Of a stretch of 64,000 nt of DNA, positions 24,180-36,994 are shown piece by piece; the stretch's first letter is position 1, and every line of letters starts with the position of its first letter. Below the pieces are notes generated by a model, which made no database searches, was not told the DNA's origin, and worked only from the letters and a program-made list of their open reading frames with translations. The DNA is from Chinchilla lanigera. Its lineage: Eukaryota > Chordata > Mammalia > Rodentia > Chinchillidae. The stretch covers positions 8,546,002 to 8,610,001 of the forward strand of contig NW_004955438.1 of NCBI RefSeq assembly GCF_000276665.1, given 5' to 3'. The position numbers and the translations under genes were made by a program.

Positions 24180-24545
24180 CGCCCCTTCCAGCCCCTGCAG
24201 AATTTTGCGTTTCATCACGCTGCTATCGTCTTTATTATGATGATCGTTATTAATTCACCTGGAAAGTCATCATGCCTTCTCCTGTGAATGGAAAACAGTT
24301 TCCAAGAGCTTCTGATTAATTTTAATGGAGGGAATCTCTTTGTAAAGCTTACAGTAAGCTAATCAAGTAAGTGCAAGGCACAAATCCGTGTAAATGCTCA
24401 CGCAGGAGTGCAAGGTGCTGATTAGATTTCTTTACATGCCGCATTTGCTATGCAAAGCCTCTTCTAAATGGGAGCTATTGCTCCCCATTCAGCTGGGAGG
24501 TTCTTTAATCACACAGGGTTTCAGGGAGCTTTGGAGCATGTCCAC
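24180..24545. promoter_or_regulatory. Putative intronic enhancer with homeodomain and POU-like motifs
   Basis: This block just behind the promoter is free of repeats and dense in TAAT-type cores: 'gttattaattcacc' near 24247, 'ctgattaattttaatgg' near 24312, 'agctaatcaag' near 24357 and 'gctgattag' near 24418. At 24443-24456 'atttgctatgcaaa' carries two facing POU half-sites. This clustering, low repeat content and position are typical of conserved developmental enhancers. Conservation itself has not been measured. Confidence 0.4.
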
Positions 24546-24549
24546 TAGC

Positions 24550-27500
24550 TCACAGGCTTATTGCTAAATTTATTATGTCTAACTTCTCCCAGCCAAAAGC
24601 TAATATGAAAGCTTGCTTCCATATCAGGACCCAGATTGTCTGTGGGCTTAACTCTTATGACCTTATTAAATCTCCAGTGAAAGGATCCCCAAAACATTGA
24701 AGGTAAATAGAATGCAGGCTGGCATTTGTCCAGGGATATATTTGATGGTTGCAATAGGTATGTAAAACTTTAGGTCAATATATGAAATGTTACAACTGGA
24801 TTATTATTATTATTATTAAAGTCATGAAGCAACATATGCCAGATACATATGATCAGCCGGCCACCATGTTAGAAGACAGTCAGTCTCTGGAAAACACAAA
24901 TAACAAGAAAAGTTGCATATTTCCCCACAGTCCTCTTGCTCCGGAAAGAAGAACTTTTTTTTTTCTCCCCTCCTCAAATCCTGAAACAGGAGAGGGTTAA
25001 ACTATTTAAGAAATTTTAATAATCGTGGATGACAGCCCAACACCATATTGCCATGTTGAGTTGCAAATACCTGTGACTGGAGGAGGCTGGAAGATGAGAT
25101 TTCAAACATTATTCCGTGTCCCTGCCAGTAAGTACATGGAACTGTAAAAAGAATTGGACCAGCTGTACTGTAGCAGAACCTATTACAAGCCTAGCATGGA
25201 AAGAATGCTAGTATGGTATTTTTTTTTAATGCCCATGTCTTAACACTCCAGCAGTTTCATTGCAGTTTTTGAAATTCCAGGGGATGCTTTTAACCAAAGA
25301 AAGCAGATTCCAAATGATTTCATCCTGGACCATCCTGGTGTCCCCAAGGCAGTCGCGGCTTTTCCTGTATGCTAAGTTTCAGATGATGTGATCTTATCCG
25401 GGTTTGACTTTGACCAGCTGGATCTAATTTGAACCATCTCTGATGCCCAGTTACATTTATATTCTGTCCTGCTGAAGAGTTTGATTTAGGATTTAGATGC
25501 ATCTCCCTGAAGTAATCTCGTATTTTCTCAATTTGCAGTTGTGGTTTCAAGGAAGGCGTTAGGGTTGTCCAAGTTCAGAAGCCTCCTCACTCTATAGAGA
25601 CCCAACGTGAGCATCTCATTTATTGTGACTCTTCTGAGGTGTACTTTGCAGGAAGAAATTGCTCCTTCTGCCATCAGCAGCATCTGAAGTAAAAGAACTA
25701 TACCCGTGCAGGGTACCCAGTGTCTTTTAGTTAGGCTATCTGTTTAGAGGATTCAAGAGAGGTCGAGGTTATGGAATATTACTCTTATTCAGGTCATACC
25801 TGTCAGGATAATCACCTTTTGGTACCTTTAATTTTAATTTAAGTTCATTTTTCACTGGATTGCTTGGATAACTTTGTGGTTTCTGCCACAGTGACTCAAA
25901 TTCAGTCCATTAGTGACCTCTATCTGTGAGAAGTGAATACGTATTGTTTGTCTCCCTTCTCATCAGTCTGCAGACATTCTGAGGGGAAAACCCATCAGCA
26001 TCTTAGTTCTTTCTGAACATTTCCATGTTTCAGTTTTCCTAATTTGATTTTTTAGCACCGAGTTCAGTAAGGCTAATATTATTTAATATCAGTAGTAAAA
26101 TGTGATGGGCTAATAAAGTCCACTAAATGGTTTCTCTATATAGTATCAACAATACGCTGCACATAAATAAAACACCAGTGCCGTCCACTGGCAGTAAAAG
26201 GGTTGTATAGCTGGATAGACTGTTGTTTGGAGACTCACAAAGCTGCTGAACGTTAGTGAAATTTTATTGCCCCTAAGTGCTTACATAACAGGGGAAACTC
26301 GAGCCGGGCTTAGAACATATATGTGGTAACTAGACTTCATAGTAGCTGCATGTATGTCTTTAACTTCAGCTCTGCTTCTGTTCTGAACTTCTGGTGGTGA
26401 TCAGGGACCAGGTGGAGTGTGTGTAGGGTATTTGTAAACACATGGTCCTTTTTAAAGAGCCTTGTAAAATCTGATTCCTTTGTTTTCTGAGCATATTCCA
26501 ATAGAAATTTCAATTTTAGTTGATTATTCTAAATGCTAACTTCACTGAATTTTTTAGGTGGGTGGATACCATTATCTGACATTTTCCAGATGGTTTTTGA
26601 TGTAGTGGTATTTGGGTATATGGAATTTTAAGGAGGTTTTCTTTCTTTTCCCTTGGGCAGATTTTAAGCAAAAAATTTTTTAGAAGACCAGCTATTGTTA
26701 TTACTGAGGTTAAACAACCCTTATAGTAGCTCAGCCAACTTTCCTACCCTTACAGTACTCCACATTTCTGTGCTTTTGTGAAACTGTATTTTCTTCTGCG
26801 AGTACGTGTTGGGAGTAGAAGTATAGGCATGTTGTTACTCGTTGCAGTAATAAAGGACCTCTAATTAAGTATCTGTTTATAGTAAAACACACATACACAC
26901 ACACCCCAAGAATCATTTTTCAGACAGAGATTCTTTTCAAGGTTTTGAGTATGTTCCTTTTTTAAGCACTATGATACAAATATTGTAATAAAAATATCCT
27001 GTGTTCTGATGAATACAGAGACCCACTTCAGTGGCATGAAACAGTAAAACACTGTATTAGCAAAATAATCAGTGGTATTTTGAGTACATGTTTCAAATCT
27101 GTTAGAAAGTTCATGGCTTTTTCACTCTCTCTCTCTCTTTCTCGGCAAATTTTGCATCTACTGGTCTTTTGGTTTTCTTTGATTCCTTCTGCTGTGGCTC
27201 TTTGAAGTGATTCAAAATTAAACAGTAGCTACTTTTTAGGGAAATTCATCATGTTATGTTCAGGATTTCAGAAGAGTTAATGATGCAGAAAAAGCCCTGT
27301 AAAACATCTTTCTAAAAGGGGTCGTTCTCTTGTAGCCTTCTCACTTACTGGTCTCCTGTATCATTTGCAGTGAATTGGAACTCCGTTATTTATTTATTTT
27401 TCAAATACCACCTCTAACTTAATTTAATGTGGGATGTGTTTCCACAAAAGCATGCAGGGCCATGTGTCCTGAGCTGCCCGAACAAAGCAGTGTGGTTGTT

Positions 27501-27710
27501 ACCGATCTGTAATAAGGGAAGGTCAAAGAAAATATCCTCATATAATTTGGAAAGTCAAAAGGCCACATTCATGACTCTCAAACACTGGTCAGTTATTCTG
27601 CTAATACTTCATAAGGATATAGTTTTCCTGGCAGCTTAGTGGTTAAAGACCTCAGCCAGTTTTGGAAGCATTCACAAAATAAATCTCTGGAGCTGTTAGC
27701 CATTACGTGT
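24550..27710 (+). other. Presumed intron sequence, no gene recognised
   Basis: No repeat of note beyond a short (TTA)n run near 24801-24818. The part around 25300-26300 is nearly repeat-free and may contain more conserved non-coding DNA, but no motif cluster is strong enough to call separately. Confidence 0.45.
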
Positions 27711-27783
27711 TCATTAGAGCCAACTGAGCTGAGATTTTTTTACTTTTCTTTTCTTTACTTTTTTACCTTCACTTTCTTTCCAG

Positions 27784-27980
27784 GTTGTTTTAGAGAGAAT
27801 GTGCGAGAAACTTGGAAAAAAGATCTCTTCTGCTCAGTCCACGGGTCATATTGTTGTGTTCAGTTCTCTTCATTAGAACTTTCAAGATAGAGATGAAAGA
27901 ATCTCCACATGCACCTTTGAAGAACCTGAGGGCTTTTGGTTCTAAACCCACTGGAAAATGTCTGATGCTCAAGTCCATAG
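27784..27980 (+). other. Exon-like block behind a very strong acceptor
   Basis: A pyrimidine tract of about 50 bp ending 'ctttctttccag' at 27783 is one of the best acceptor-like sites in the window. It is followed by a frame open for 30 codons that includes 'MCEKLGKKISSAQSTGHIVV' and then stops. The nearest plausible donor is the 'gtgcaa' at 27981. If used, this would be a second non-coding exon about 4.5 kb after exon B. The long T/C tract alone could create the acceptor by chance. Confidence 0.22.
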
Positions 27981-27989
27981 GTGCAATGA

Positions 27990-29420
27990 GGCCTCAGAAC
28001 ATTGAAACCACCTTTAACAGGGACTGAAAGAACATTGGATCCTACAGTGTGGTCATGAATGTCCTGCCCATTGCAGTCCACAGAGGTCACGTGCCTGGGG
28101 CTGAATGGAAAACATCAGACACATATCAGTCCTGAAATAGGTTCACATGCTGGTGTCACTCTTAGTCTCAGCTGCCTATGAATGTCACTTTCATGAGAGT
28201 CCAATGTCAAAACTGCCTCTGTGAGAGTTTTCTCTCTCACTGCTCCAGAATGTGCACTCAAGTACTTAAAAGAAGGAAATAATTCAGGGAATTGTAAAAC
28301 TCATCAGACATGCTAAAGAGGACATGAGAGAGCAGGGGAAAAATTTGGATGAATATTGGCCATAGAAGATACAGAGAGCTCCTTTTAAGATTGATTTCAA
28401 AACACATTCCTATCCCCCTCTATACACACCAACCCTTGTGTTGTTTAGTTCTCCCATAAACAATTCTATTCTTCAGATCTGTCTCTGCAGTTGAAAGCCC
28501 TACCCACCTAGCTTCTGACCAGGTCAATGGAGCAACAAAGAAATTAAGGACTAAGACTATATTGAGTTCATGATGAACATTTATTTGACATTTTATTACA
28601 TAGATGGAGAAATCTCCTGGTACGGTTTAATTCTTGCTTTACAAACCCACCCTGAATTATCAAAGTTGGATGTTTTTATTATGGTGATGATGGAAATATG
28701 TAGATTTACAATAAAAGAATTCACTTTTACCAACATTGCATGACATTACAAGTTTGTGTGTTCGTAATAATTTTATGAGGTTGGCATTCGGCCCCCTTGA
28801 CCATGGTGGTTAGGTGAGAAGTAGAAGGAATGTTTTGGAGAAAAGCAAAGAAAATCTGCATATTCATTTCACCGTAGTCGTTTCCTATATTCAACCTTGT
28901 ATGAATGGCTTAATCTCCCAGAGAGTTAATTTCCTCTCTGCAGAGCTCAGCAGAGTTGGTGAGGGGTCAGATAAGATTAATGTGTGTGAAACTGTCTCAA
29001 TAACAATAGTGTGTGATATTCTTATAAAGAGGCCTTATTGAAGTCGATAACATTTCTCACTGTATAATGCCTTATGCTGATATAGGCTATTTTTATTTTA
29101 GATGGCAAGTTAAACTGAGGACCCTGCCCCTCAGGAGCTTTGCTTGTGAGTTTGATCCAACTTCTGTTGTACCTCTTGGCACTTCATAGAATCTTTTTGC
29201 ATTCATCTAATGATAGCTACCATCCTTTGTGATGTTGTTGTACTTGCAAATGCTGAATCCTTTTGCAGCATAAAGGAGAATTAGGGTGGGTTGAGTTGAA
29301 GGCTTCAACTATCCTTCCTTGAAACTTTGTTTTGCTGATGAGAACTGAATTTATTGTAAACAATTTCCACTGAGGACCTTTTATGAAAGGAATTTCATCA
29401 ATATTCCCTGAAATAAAGTG
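27990..29420 (+). other. Presumed intron sequence, no gene recognised
   Basis: No repeat or exon is recognised. Open frames are short. The stretch is AT-rich with few CpGs. Confidence 0.5.
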
Positions 29421-29426
29421 GCTTCT

Positions 29427-29611
29427 GTTTTTTTTGTTGTTGTTATTGTTGTTATTGTTATTGTTTTGTTTTGGAGGGATAGGTTCTCACTAAGCAGTTC
29501 ATGCTGGCCTTGAACTCACTTAAGTAGCTCAGGCTGGCTTGGACTCACAGGGACCCTACTGCCACAGCCTCCTGAGTGCTGGGATCAGAGGCATGTGCTG
29601 CCACGCCCAGT
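29427..29611 (-). mobile_element. B1-type SINE with internal duplication and (GTT)n tail
   Basis: Reads backwards: a tail of T and GTT units (29428-29474), then the complement of the B1 body ending 'catgtgctgccacgcccag'. The 'gctgg' segments at 29503 and 29533 are about 30 bp apart within repeated 'tgaactca'/'ggactcac' surroundings. This is the internal duplication of quasi-dimeric B1 elements. Confidence 0.85.
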
Positions 29612-30739
29612 ATATGGCTTCTCTTTCAGGATTTAAAATTTAGCCACATACGTTACCTGTTTTTAAAAAACAATTTCAACAGAAAATTTGATGATTTAAA
29701 AAAAGTTTGTTTTGCAAAATAAGGCAGACTGATGTAAAACACCACCTCTTCAGTGTGTTGGCAAGGAGTATAAAGATTTGATATATTAGGATCCCGATAT
29801 GGATTCCAAAGGTATGTCTTATTTTCATGGTACTAGTATCACTAGACTCTAGTGGAAAGGCTTTTTCCATTTTCTGTACATTTTGTTCAGTTGTATTTTT
29901 ACAGTTAGATGTGAGACACTTAATTTTAAGTGTTCCAAAAGTGATTGTGCCTATTAAATTTGCTAATTTGTATAAATTTAGGCCTTGGTAAAGGTTAACT
30001 CTTAATTGTTTCATGTTGCTTAGGGGAAGGCTTCCAAAACACTTGCATATGTGAAACATGCATCTTGAAAATGTGTGAACATGATTAGGCTGTGATTCTT
30101 GATCAGAATGAATATTTCAGTCACTGATGTGAGGTACCAAATCTTTATCCAACAATGTTCCCTTCCATTTCTGATTTGTTATTTTTGAAAGTTCTGAAAC
30201 TTGCTTTTATTTTTTTCAGGTGATTGGTGTTTTGTAGTCCACTGTAAAGTACATAGCCATAGAAATTTATTTTAACATGAAAAATTACTTTCATAGCTGG
30301 ACAAAATTAATCTAAGTATCTTTTTGTTCTGGCATTGTTGAATGATGTAATACTATTTTAAGAAAGATAATGTTCTCTGTTACTCTGAGGAGTTCTGCTA
30401 ATACAATGAGAAGTATCTGTAGGCATATGCATGGGGATTTAGAGTGTGTTTGTGTCTACCTTTGAAATGCACAGATTTAAGATTGAGATACATGAAGAGG
30501 GAGGGTTGCTTCCCCTTACAGCTGGGCGGTGCTAATCTAATTTAGCCCCTATCTCTTTGATATAATAAAATAATGAGATAATCTGACTTATTTTAAATTG
30601 GAGATTAAGGAAACTTTAAATGAAGAAAACAACAAAATGGAACCAGAGAATAGACGTCTGTGTCATTGGTGTGGTCCTGATAAAGATCTTATTTCTGTAG
30701 GAGCAGAAGGTGTTGAAGAAACATTACTCATGAATTCAT

Positions 30740-30860
30740 GAGATGATCGGTAGCCTTTACCATGTAGCAGGCATAGACTCCAGGCTCAGACCTACAGTAA
30801 GACTGAAGAGTGCAAACGTAGGTAAGGCAGAGCCCCTCCACTTAAGGATAACAGGCTATT
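30740..30860. repeat. Old mammalian interspersed repeat remnant (L2/MIR-like)
   Basis: The run 'ccatgtagcaggcatagac' and the following 'ccaggctcagacc' resemble the common ancient motif of the form 'tatgtgccaggcactg... ctaggc'. Related remnants may lie at 16150-16260 and 42450-42575. The family is not certain. Confidence 0.35.
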
Positions 30861-30979
30861 GAGGAGAGCGAAATACAGGTACAACTGCATCTCTCACTTA
30901 TACATGATGGAAAACAGTGCAGGCAACACTGTTATAGCATCTCCAGTGCATATTATTTGTGAAAAGAACTACATTTGGA

Positions 30980-31075
30980 GGGAGAGAGTCTCAGGTTCTA
31001 TTGCTGCCTCTGGCTCTTGTTCACTTTATAAACGGGACCAAATTTTTAAATGTCTTTAGTCCTTGTTTCAACTAG
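30980..31075 (+). mobile_element. MIR-like SINE remnant
   Basis: 'tcaggttctattgctgcctc' followed by 'gaccaaatttttaaatgtct' and 'ccttgtttc' follows the order of the MIR core (description of tRNA-derived head then 'ctttgagcctcagtttc'). It is strongly diverged and abuts the ID element that follows. Confidence 0.4.
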
Positions 31076-31085
31076 AACGTGGAGA

Positions 31086-31198
31086 GGCCCAGCATCATAG
31101 CTTGTGGAGGAGCACTTGTTTAGCATGAGCGGGTCTTGGACTCAATCCCCAGCCCCACAAAAACAATACGAAAAGAAAAAGAAAAAAACAGAAAGACA
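31086..31198 (+). mobile_element. ID-type SINE, diverged head
   Basis: The middle and 3' part ('gagcacttgtttagcatgag', then 'gactcaatccccagcccc') match ID elements, followed by an A-rich tail with 'gaaaaagaaaaaaa'. The first 30 bp are less well preserved. Confidence 0.75.
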
Positions 31199-31986
31199 AC
31201 AATGTAGAAAATATTTTCTACTCACAAAGCTATTTTTCTAAGATAATTATGGAAAATATCAGCACAAAGGACTGGCTTAATAAATGCTGACTACACGACT
31301 ACAGGTCACCTTGTCCCCAAAATGCTATCTATTCCCTTATATCACCTTTATTGCCTACAAATATTTTTATCATTTCCCTGGAAACCAGAAGAAGGCTTTT
31401 GACTTGTTGAACATGACACAGCTTTTTCCACAAAATGGTTCCATTGTTCATGTGCCTAACAGAACATGAAAAGGGCAAGAGAGGAAATAAGCAATTCATG
31501 CAGCAATGAAATGCGCGTACAGCTAGCTAGTGGTGTGTAATGTGAGATGATCGCTCAAGAGGGAACCAGGGAAAAGAGAAGAGTGAAAGGAGAAGAAGCT
31601 CTCTCTCTCTCAAGTAGGGACATCAAAAAGTGGGCTCAGACAGGTCCTGCCGAACTTGACATTTTTTCCTTCATTGGAAACATCATCTTTGCTAATTGAA
31701 AGTTTTGTCTGCACCCGCCCTTGGTCACCGAAATGTATCCTTCCACGGAGGACCAGTGTCTATGATTTGTGTGGAGTCGTGTGTCTAGACAAAGACCTAG
31801 CACGGTGAGCTGTGGTTGTTATGTCTTTGCCAAGGTGCAGAGATTTTTATCCAAGCGAATTTTAAACACTTGCTTCACACAATTCACTGCATACATGACT
31901 CTTGGCAGTCATGAAAACATTTTATTGTAGAAGATTAACACATAAATTATTGTTATGCTTACTTAATGCTTATTCTGTCCTTACAG

Positions 31987-32079
31987 AATGGTTGTACCTT
32001 GCTTATATAATGGGAGGCATTAGAAGTGGAATGTTGCTGTTGGTTTACCAGTCCAGTGTGGAAATATTTCCTTCAGAAG
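31987..32079 (+). other. Candidate 93-bp cassette exon, open in one frame
   Basis: A pyrimidine-rich acceptor ending 'ctgtccttacag' at 31986 and a donor 'gaag|gtaatt' at 32080 bracket 93 bp. In one frame it has no stop and encodes about 30 residues beginning 'WLYLAYIMGGIRSGMLLLVY'. Both splice phases are equal (one base carried over), so it could be added or skipped without shifting frame. The peptide matches no family I know and is rather hydrophobic. It sits alone in a repeat-containing intron, so a chance pairing of sites remains the more likely reading. Confidence 0.25.
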
Positions 32080-32089
32080 GTAATTTTCA

Positions 32090-33480
32090 GCTAATGTAAA
32101 TAAAGGAGCTTCTTTCTGCTTTTATACCAAAAACTTCCAAACAAATAATCACTGGTCCAATGCACTAGCAAAATATGCAATTAATCTATCATTATCATCA
32201 AAAACATATAGTATAATTTCTGCACTCTAGTCAATAACTGAGATTTACTTTTAAAAAAAGTACTCATCTGTAAATTTATTGATGTAGGACACTTTAAGAA
32301 GACCTTAGGTATACTCAAGGTCTCCAAGTTGGAAAACACAATAGCTTTTCCTGTGAAGATCACAGAATATATAATGTGATATAAATGCATGTAATTAATC
32401 AAAGTGGAATAGCAAGAAGCCGGCACTAGAGTATATTTTATAAGCTGTTAACATCTTAGTAAGTAGCTTCTGAAACTCAACAGAAAACAATAAGACCTTG
32501 TTTTGCTACTTTAGAAAATGTAAGAGAGATTAAAATTCTTTGGGAAATGGTTTTTGAAAAATATTGTTTTTACCCAAATGGGTAAGGAACAAGTGCAGTA
32601 GTGCTGACAGCAATGGAATTTAAAACTCCATTCTAATAATCTTATTCTCCAAGGAATGCTACACAGGCATCCATTCAGGTCAGGAGCATGGACCAAGGGA
32701 CTAGGCAGTAGTTGGGTCCTTGCCTGGTGCCAGGTACCATACTGTTTCCTCTTAGGTGTTTGGGATACATTTTCAAAGACCCTATCCCCACTCACACAGA
32801 AGTCTGATGAGTCAGCTTGTAGTCTCTCCTTCCCAAACTTCACTCATTTATTTTAATTAACTGGAGGACCTGGTTAAAAATACAGCTGTCTCAGCCTAGC
32901 CCTGGAGATTTGGATTTACGGAGGCCTCAGTGGAGCTCAGGGCTGTGGATTCTTCAAAGCCCCAAGATTAGAAATTATTGACCTGGATAATTTTCAGAAA
33001 AATTTTTTTCTGACCCAGAGATTTAGCTTTTGGTATAGTCATCTAAATGAAAATCACTTGTGAATTTCTGAGAGTATTTTGTTAGTGTGTTTCACCACTT
33101 AGGGAATATTGTTCAGCTAAACTTCACTCTTGCAGAAAAGAACCTGCAGAGGGGTCAGGTACCAGGATGAGCTTCCCTCTTGGTAACCACCAGGTCCCCT
33201 GTTGTCCCCTACCCTTGAGCTCCCCTATCTATCATCATGATTTTGGTGTTTACAGAGCTAATGTCATAAAAATAACACAAATAGCGTTCTATTTTTTTAG
33301 TCACTTACCTCTTTGAATGTCCTGTTTCTCTGGATGAAGCTCGTCTGAATGTGTTGTCACATGAGCTCTGTGAGCATCTGGTCTCAAACCAGCGCTCATC
33401 CCATGTTCCTAAGCACCTCTTCTGTGCAGGGAACCCATGTTCTCCAGAAGGCATACAGAGCTGTGCTAATCCTCAGCCTT
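32090..33480 (+). other. Presumed intron sequence, no gene recognised
   Basis: No recognisable exon or named repeat. AT-rich, CpG-poor. Confidence 0.5.
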
Positions 33481-33489
33481 TTGCACCCT

Positions 33490-33715
33490 GCTTATCCTTT
33501 ATACACGAAGTTTCCTGCTTCCTCTCCTTTTGGCAGACTCTTTTTCCTTAAGACCCCCATGGATGCCACCTTCCCTCCCTGTTGAAAGTAATCACTCCTT
33601 TCTTTAAGCTGCCATAGCATTTTGTTCAGAGCTTTGCAGAACCCCTGTCTCTGCTCTCTGGTAATGGGTATTACGTTGTGATGTCTGTCCTACCCACCAG
33701 ATTCAAGGAACTTTG
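33490..33715 (+). mobile_element. L2-like LINE fragment
   Basis: Segments such as 'gatgccaccttccctccctg' near 33560 and 'gctgccatagcattttgttc' near 33609 resemble the L2 3' region, where 'tgtcacctcctc' is followed by 'ccatagcactttgt'. Highly diverged and inactive. Confidence 0.45.
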
Positions 33716-33719
33716 GCTC

Positions 33720-34980
33720 ATCATGTCTCCCTGGCACTAAGAAAGTGCCCATGTGCACGGGGCTCTGCATACATGCAAAAACAAAAGTTTGCAATTGCAC
33801 AAGTCTGCCCAGGTAGACAAGATCTTTATAATCTAGTGTTACCTGAGAAGTACTTTCTCATTCCCAGAGATGGGTTGCCCAGTGGGAAGAAATAAAACCA
33901 TCGCCTTTCTACCTCAACTCTAAGCAAGTTTGTTGGGCAATTGCCAGCTGGGTGACCCAACACTGATCAGCTTCAGGCTCCCCAAACTGCACACGAGGTG
34001 ACTGAGATGCCACACTAGATAGAACTACTTACAGAATAAATAATTTCACTTCATATTGTATCTTTCCTGGCACCAAATAAAGCTGCCAATTAAGTAAGTG
34101 CTCACACAGATGCGTTTTATTGCCCTATAGGATGAAACATTTACCACATAGCACTCACTTTGTACATCTGTCTTGGCAAAATAGAAGGGAGCAAAGAACT
34201 TGTGAAAATTTGTGCTTTTTCTCTCATTTTTTTGCTCTTTGTTTTTTTTATTTTACCCTGGGTGTATTATTTCCTGATTATTCCTCTGAGGAGCCCAGGC
34301 CCTCCAGAGAGAACATTAGAACTCCTAACTCTCTAGTCACTCCGTCTCTACAAAGCAGGGTTCAACTAGGCTGCTTTGACCTCAAGTACAACAAAGGGCA
34401 TGCAAAGGTTTGACTAAATTCTAAACTTACATGGTTTGATATGATCAAACCAGTAATCATGGTGGTTGTAGAGGCTGGCCTTTAGGTTGGCCTTTCTTAT
34501 TGACCAAAAGTCAATTCTAACAGCACATTGCTACTTTTAGCAAAGTTAAGTTAAGAATTGATAGACAGAGGTGACCTGCGAGCAAGTGGTATGTTGTAAA
34601 TGAACCCTAAACATATTCCATCGCCCCTCCCACTTTTCAGCAGTTTTCAGTGGCAGAAAAAGCATGGGATATATTTTAATATGCTCCTTGGCCCTTGTTT
34701 CCTTCTGAGCTGTTGATATGTAGGCAACACTTTTCCACTCCAGCGAGAAAGACAGGGGTGACATGTGAGGTGATTTGAGTAAGTCTCTCTCCTTACGTAT
34801 TGGGAGCTTACACCAGCCCAGGTTCTTCATATTAACTTTGGAGACTTTAAGAACAGTGTGCTATCTGATTCTTGAATCATCCTGACTGTTAACAAGGCCA
34901 CATCTTCATCCAGAAGATCAATAATGATAACAACAATGATTAATGGTTAACAATACTAGTATTGAACATAGTTTTTTTTA
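33720..34980 (+). other. Presumed intron sequence, no gene recognised
   Basis: No exon or named repeat is recognised. A mixed T-rich tract lies at 34217-34255. Open frames are under 100 codons and featureless. Confidence 0.5.
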
Positions 34981-34984
34981 GAGT

Positions 34985-35105
34985 TGGTTTATGTAGTTTA
35001 TACATATTATGACATTTAAATTTTCACAAAACCCCTGTAAAGCAGATTCTGCTGATTAATGCTACTAATATCTCCATTTTGCACACAGGTAAACTGAAAT
35101 AAAGT
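34985..35105 (-). mobile_element. MIR remnant
   Basis: 'tgacatttaaattttcacaa', 'acccctgtaaagcagattct' and 'ctccattttgcacacaggta' correspond in order to the antisense MIR core ('tttaatcctcacaacaaccc', 'gtattattatccccatttta', 'cagatgaggaaactga'). It is an old mammalian SINE, diverged. Confidence 0.65.
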
Positions 35106-35109
35106 TGTA

Positions 35110-36985
35110 TATTGTACTTTATAGTTATTGTTTATTGTCTTTATAGGACAGATATGCACTGCACGACTTCCTGAGTCAACTCTAGAGTTTATTTATCCTT
35201 TGCTTAAAAATCAAATCCAGGAGGAATGGCTTGCTGTCCAGTAAGCATGAATGAAAAACTGTTCAGCAGTGTTCCAGCTCATATATTTAACTGCTCTAAC
35301 AGATAAGTGCCTAAGGAATCATGCTACAGTCTGCCTTTGTTGAGTGAAACAGATCCTTGAGCCCCTCAATGTACTTCTGTAAAATAGGGATCATGAAGAG
35401 AATTGCTAACTTGAAAATAAAATGTGACAACTTCTAGTACATTTTCAATACTCAGGAAAGCCTCCAGAAAATGCCTAGTGAATTAAGGACTATGTTTATT
35501 GTAAGATGACTTTCCATTCTTCTCCATTATCCTCTTACCAGCAATACTAATAAATAGTTAAATGGATTGATTTCAGATTCACCTCTTTTTCCCAGTGGAG
35601 GTGATAATGGGCAATGAAATGACCAGAGGGCAGATAATAGCATAAAGAGTGTAGTCTCCGAGAAGGCCTGGGAATAATGTGGAATTGACGATGTTATAAA
35701 TAGGTCATATTTGCTTCTTCTCTAAATCTATGTAATTGCTGCAGCCGTAGACTTTTATTGGGTAAAAAAATGGCCCAGAAATGGGGTTGGAAAGGCTAGT
35801 TTTACACTGATAATTTGAAAAGAGGCGTGGTATAACCGTTCAAGTCATCACTCTGTTGAACTGGATTTTTAATAATTCCTTCCTTTTTGACTATCTGCTG
35901 ATGCATTCTTCTGTGCATGTATAATAGTCATGTTTTTTCAATTCCAGGATGGTAATGAAGACCGTCAGTTATTTTCCCATATGCTCCACATGTAAATATT
36001 GTCAATACTGCTGAAATTAAGTAGTCCATTCCTTCATCCATTCACTTTTCTTAGGACCATAGATTGTGACTTCTGCTGTTTCTTTGTTCCTTCGTCACCA
36101 TATCCCCTGAATCTGTCAAGAAGAAACTATAGATTATTTGTGAGCTGGGTTGGTCTAAATGGGCTCCATGGTGGAGTTGTTTCTGACAGCTTGTGGTGCC
36201 CAGGTGTGGGAGCAGTTTCTGGAGAGACTTCCTAGCTTTCTTTGGTTCTCTGGTAAATTCTGTGGTGTTTTTACTTAGGGCTGTGCAATGGGTAAAATCT
36301 ATACATTTGCTCCTTGAAGTCTCTAGTGAGAAGTGCTCTGACCATGTAAATTAACCATGAGAAAACCAGTGTGATTTCTACTGGAAGTGGCTGCCTGGTT
36401 TGTGTGGGCTGTGTGCACCCTCGAAAGGTCAGTGTGGGCTGCTGCCTGTCTGCCCTCCTTATTGCACATGTCAAGCTCCCTGGAATGTTCTGGAAATCAG
36501 TGCCAGTATATTATAGATTCTCCTAATCAGTTCTCATTAAAGTTCTACCCGTGCTTAACTCACACTTCTCTACTAAACAAGATATGGTGACTAAGACCCC
36601 TCCTGTGAGTCATCTTTGTCCTCTTTGCATTCTCCTTCAAGTTTTCTATCACAGGTTTTATGCATTTTGAAAAACAGTCATGTCCCCCTTGCCTTTCTCA
36701 CATTCCTGCTGCTTGTGGCTGTTGTCATGAAACTCACATATATTTGCTTTCCTCTCATCTCCTTTCCCTCACCTGCACAACACCAACATGACCCTTTTTG
36801 TCCCCATGTCCCTAATATTACTCCTCATTCCTTATGGGATTTTGTCTGAACTCCAGAGTCTGACACTCAAGTACCTCCTGCTAAAGTTTTTTCTTAATTT
36901 TCCAAAGAAAGTTATTTTTCCTCTTTCAGAAATAAATTTAGGGTATGCCATTACTTTTATATTTATAGTAGGCTTAATCTGGGTA
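35110..36985 (+). other. Presumed intron sequence with possible small MIR traces
   Basis: A faint MIR-like piece lies near 35345-35440 ('ttctgtaaaatagggatcat'). No exon is recognised. The pyrimidine-rich stretch 36600-36780 is unassigned. Confidence 0.45.
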
Positions 36986-36994
36986 TAAAATTTC

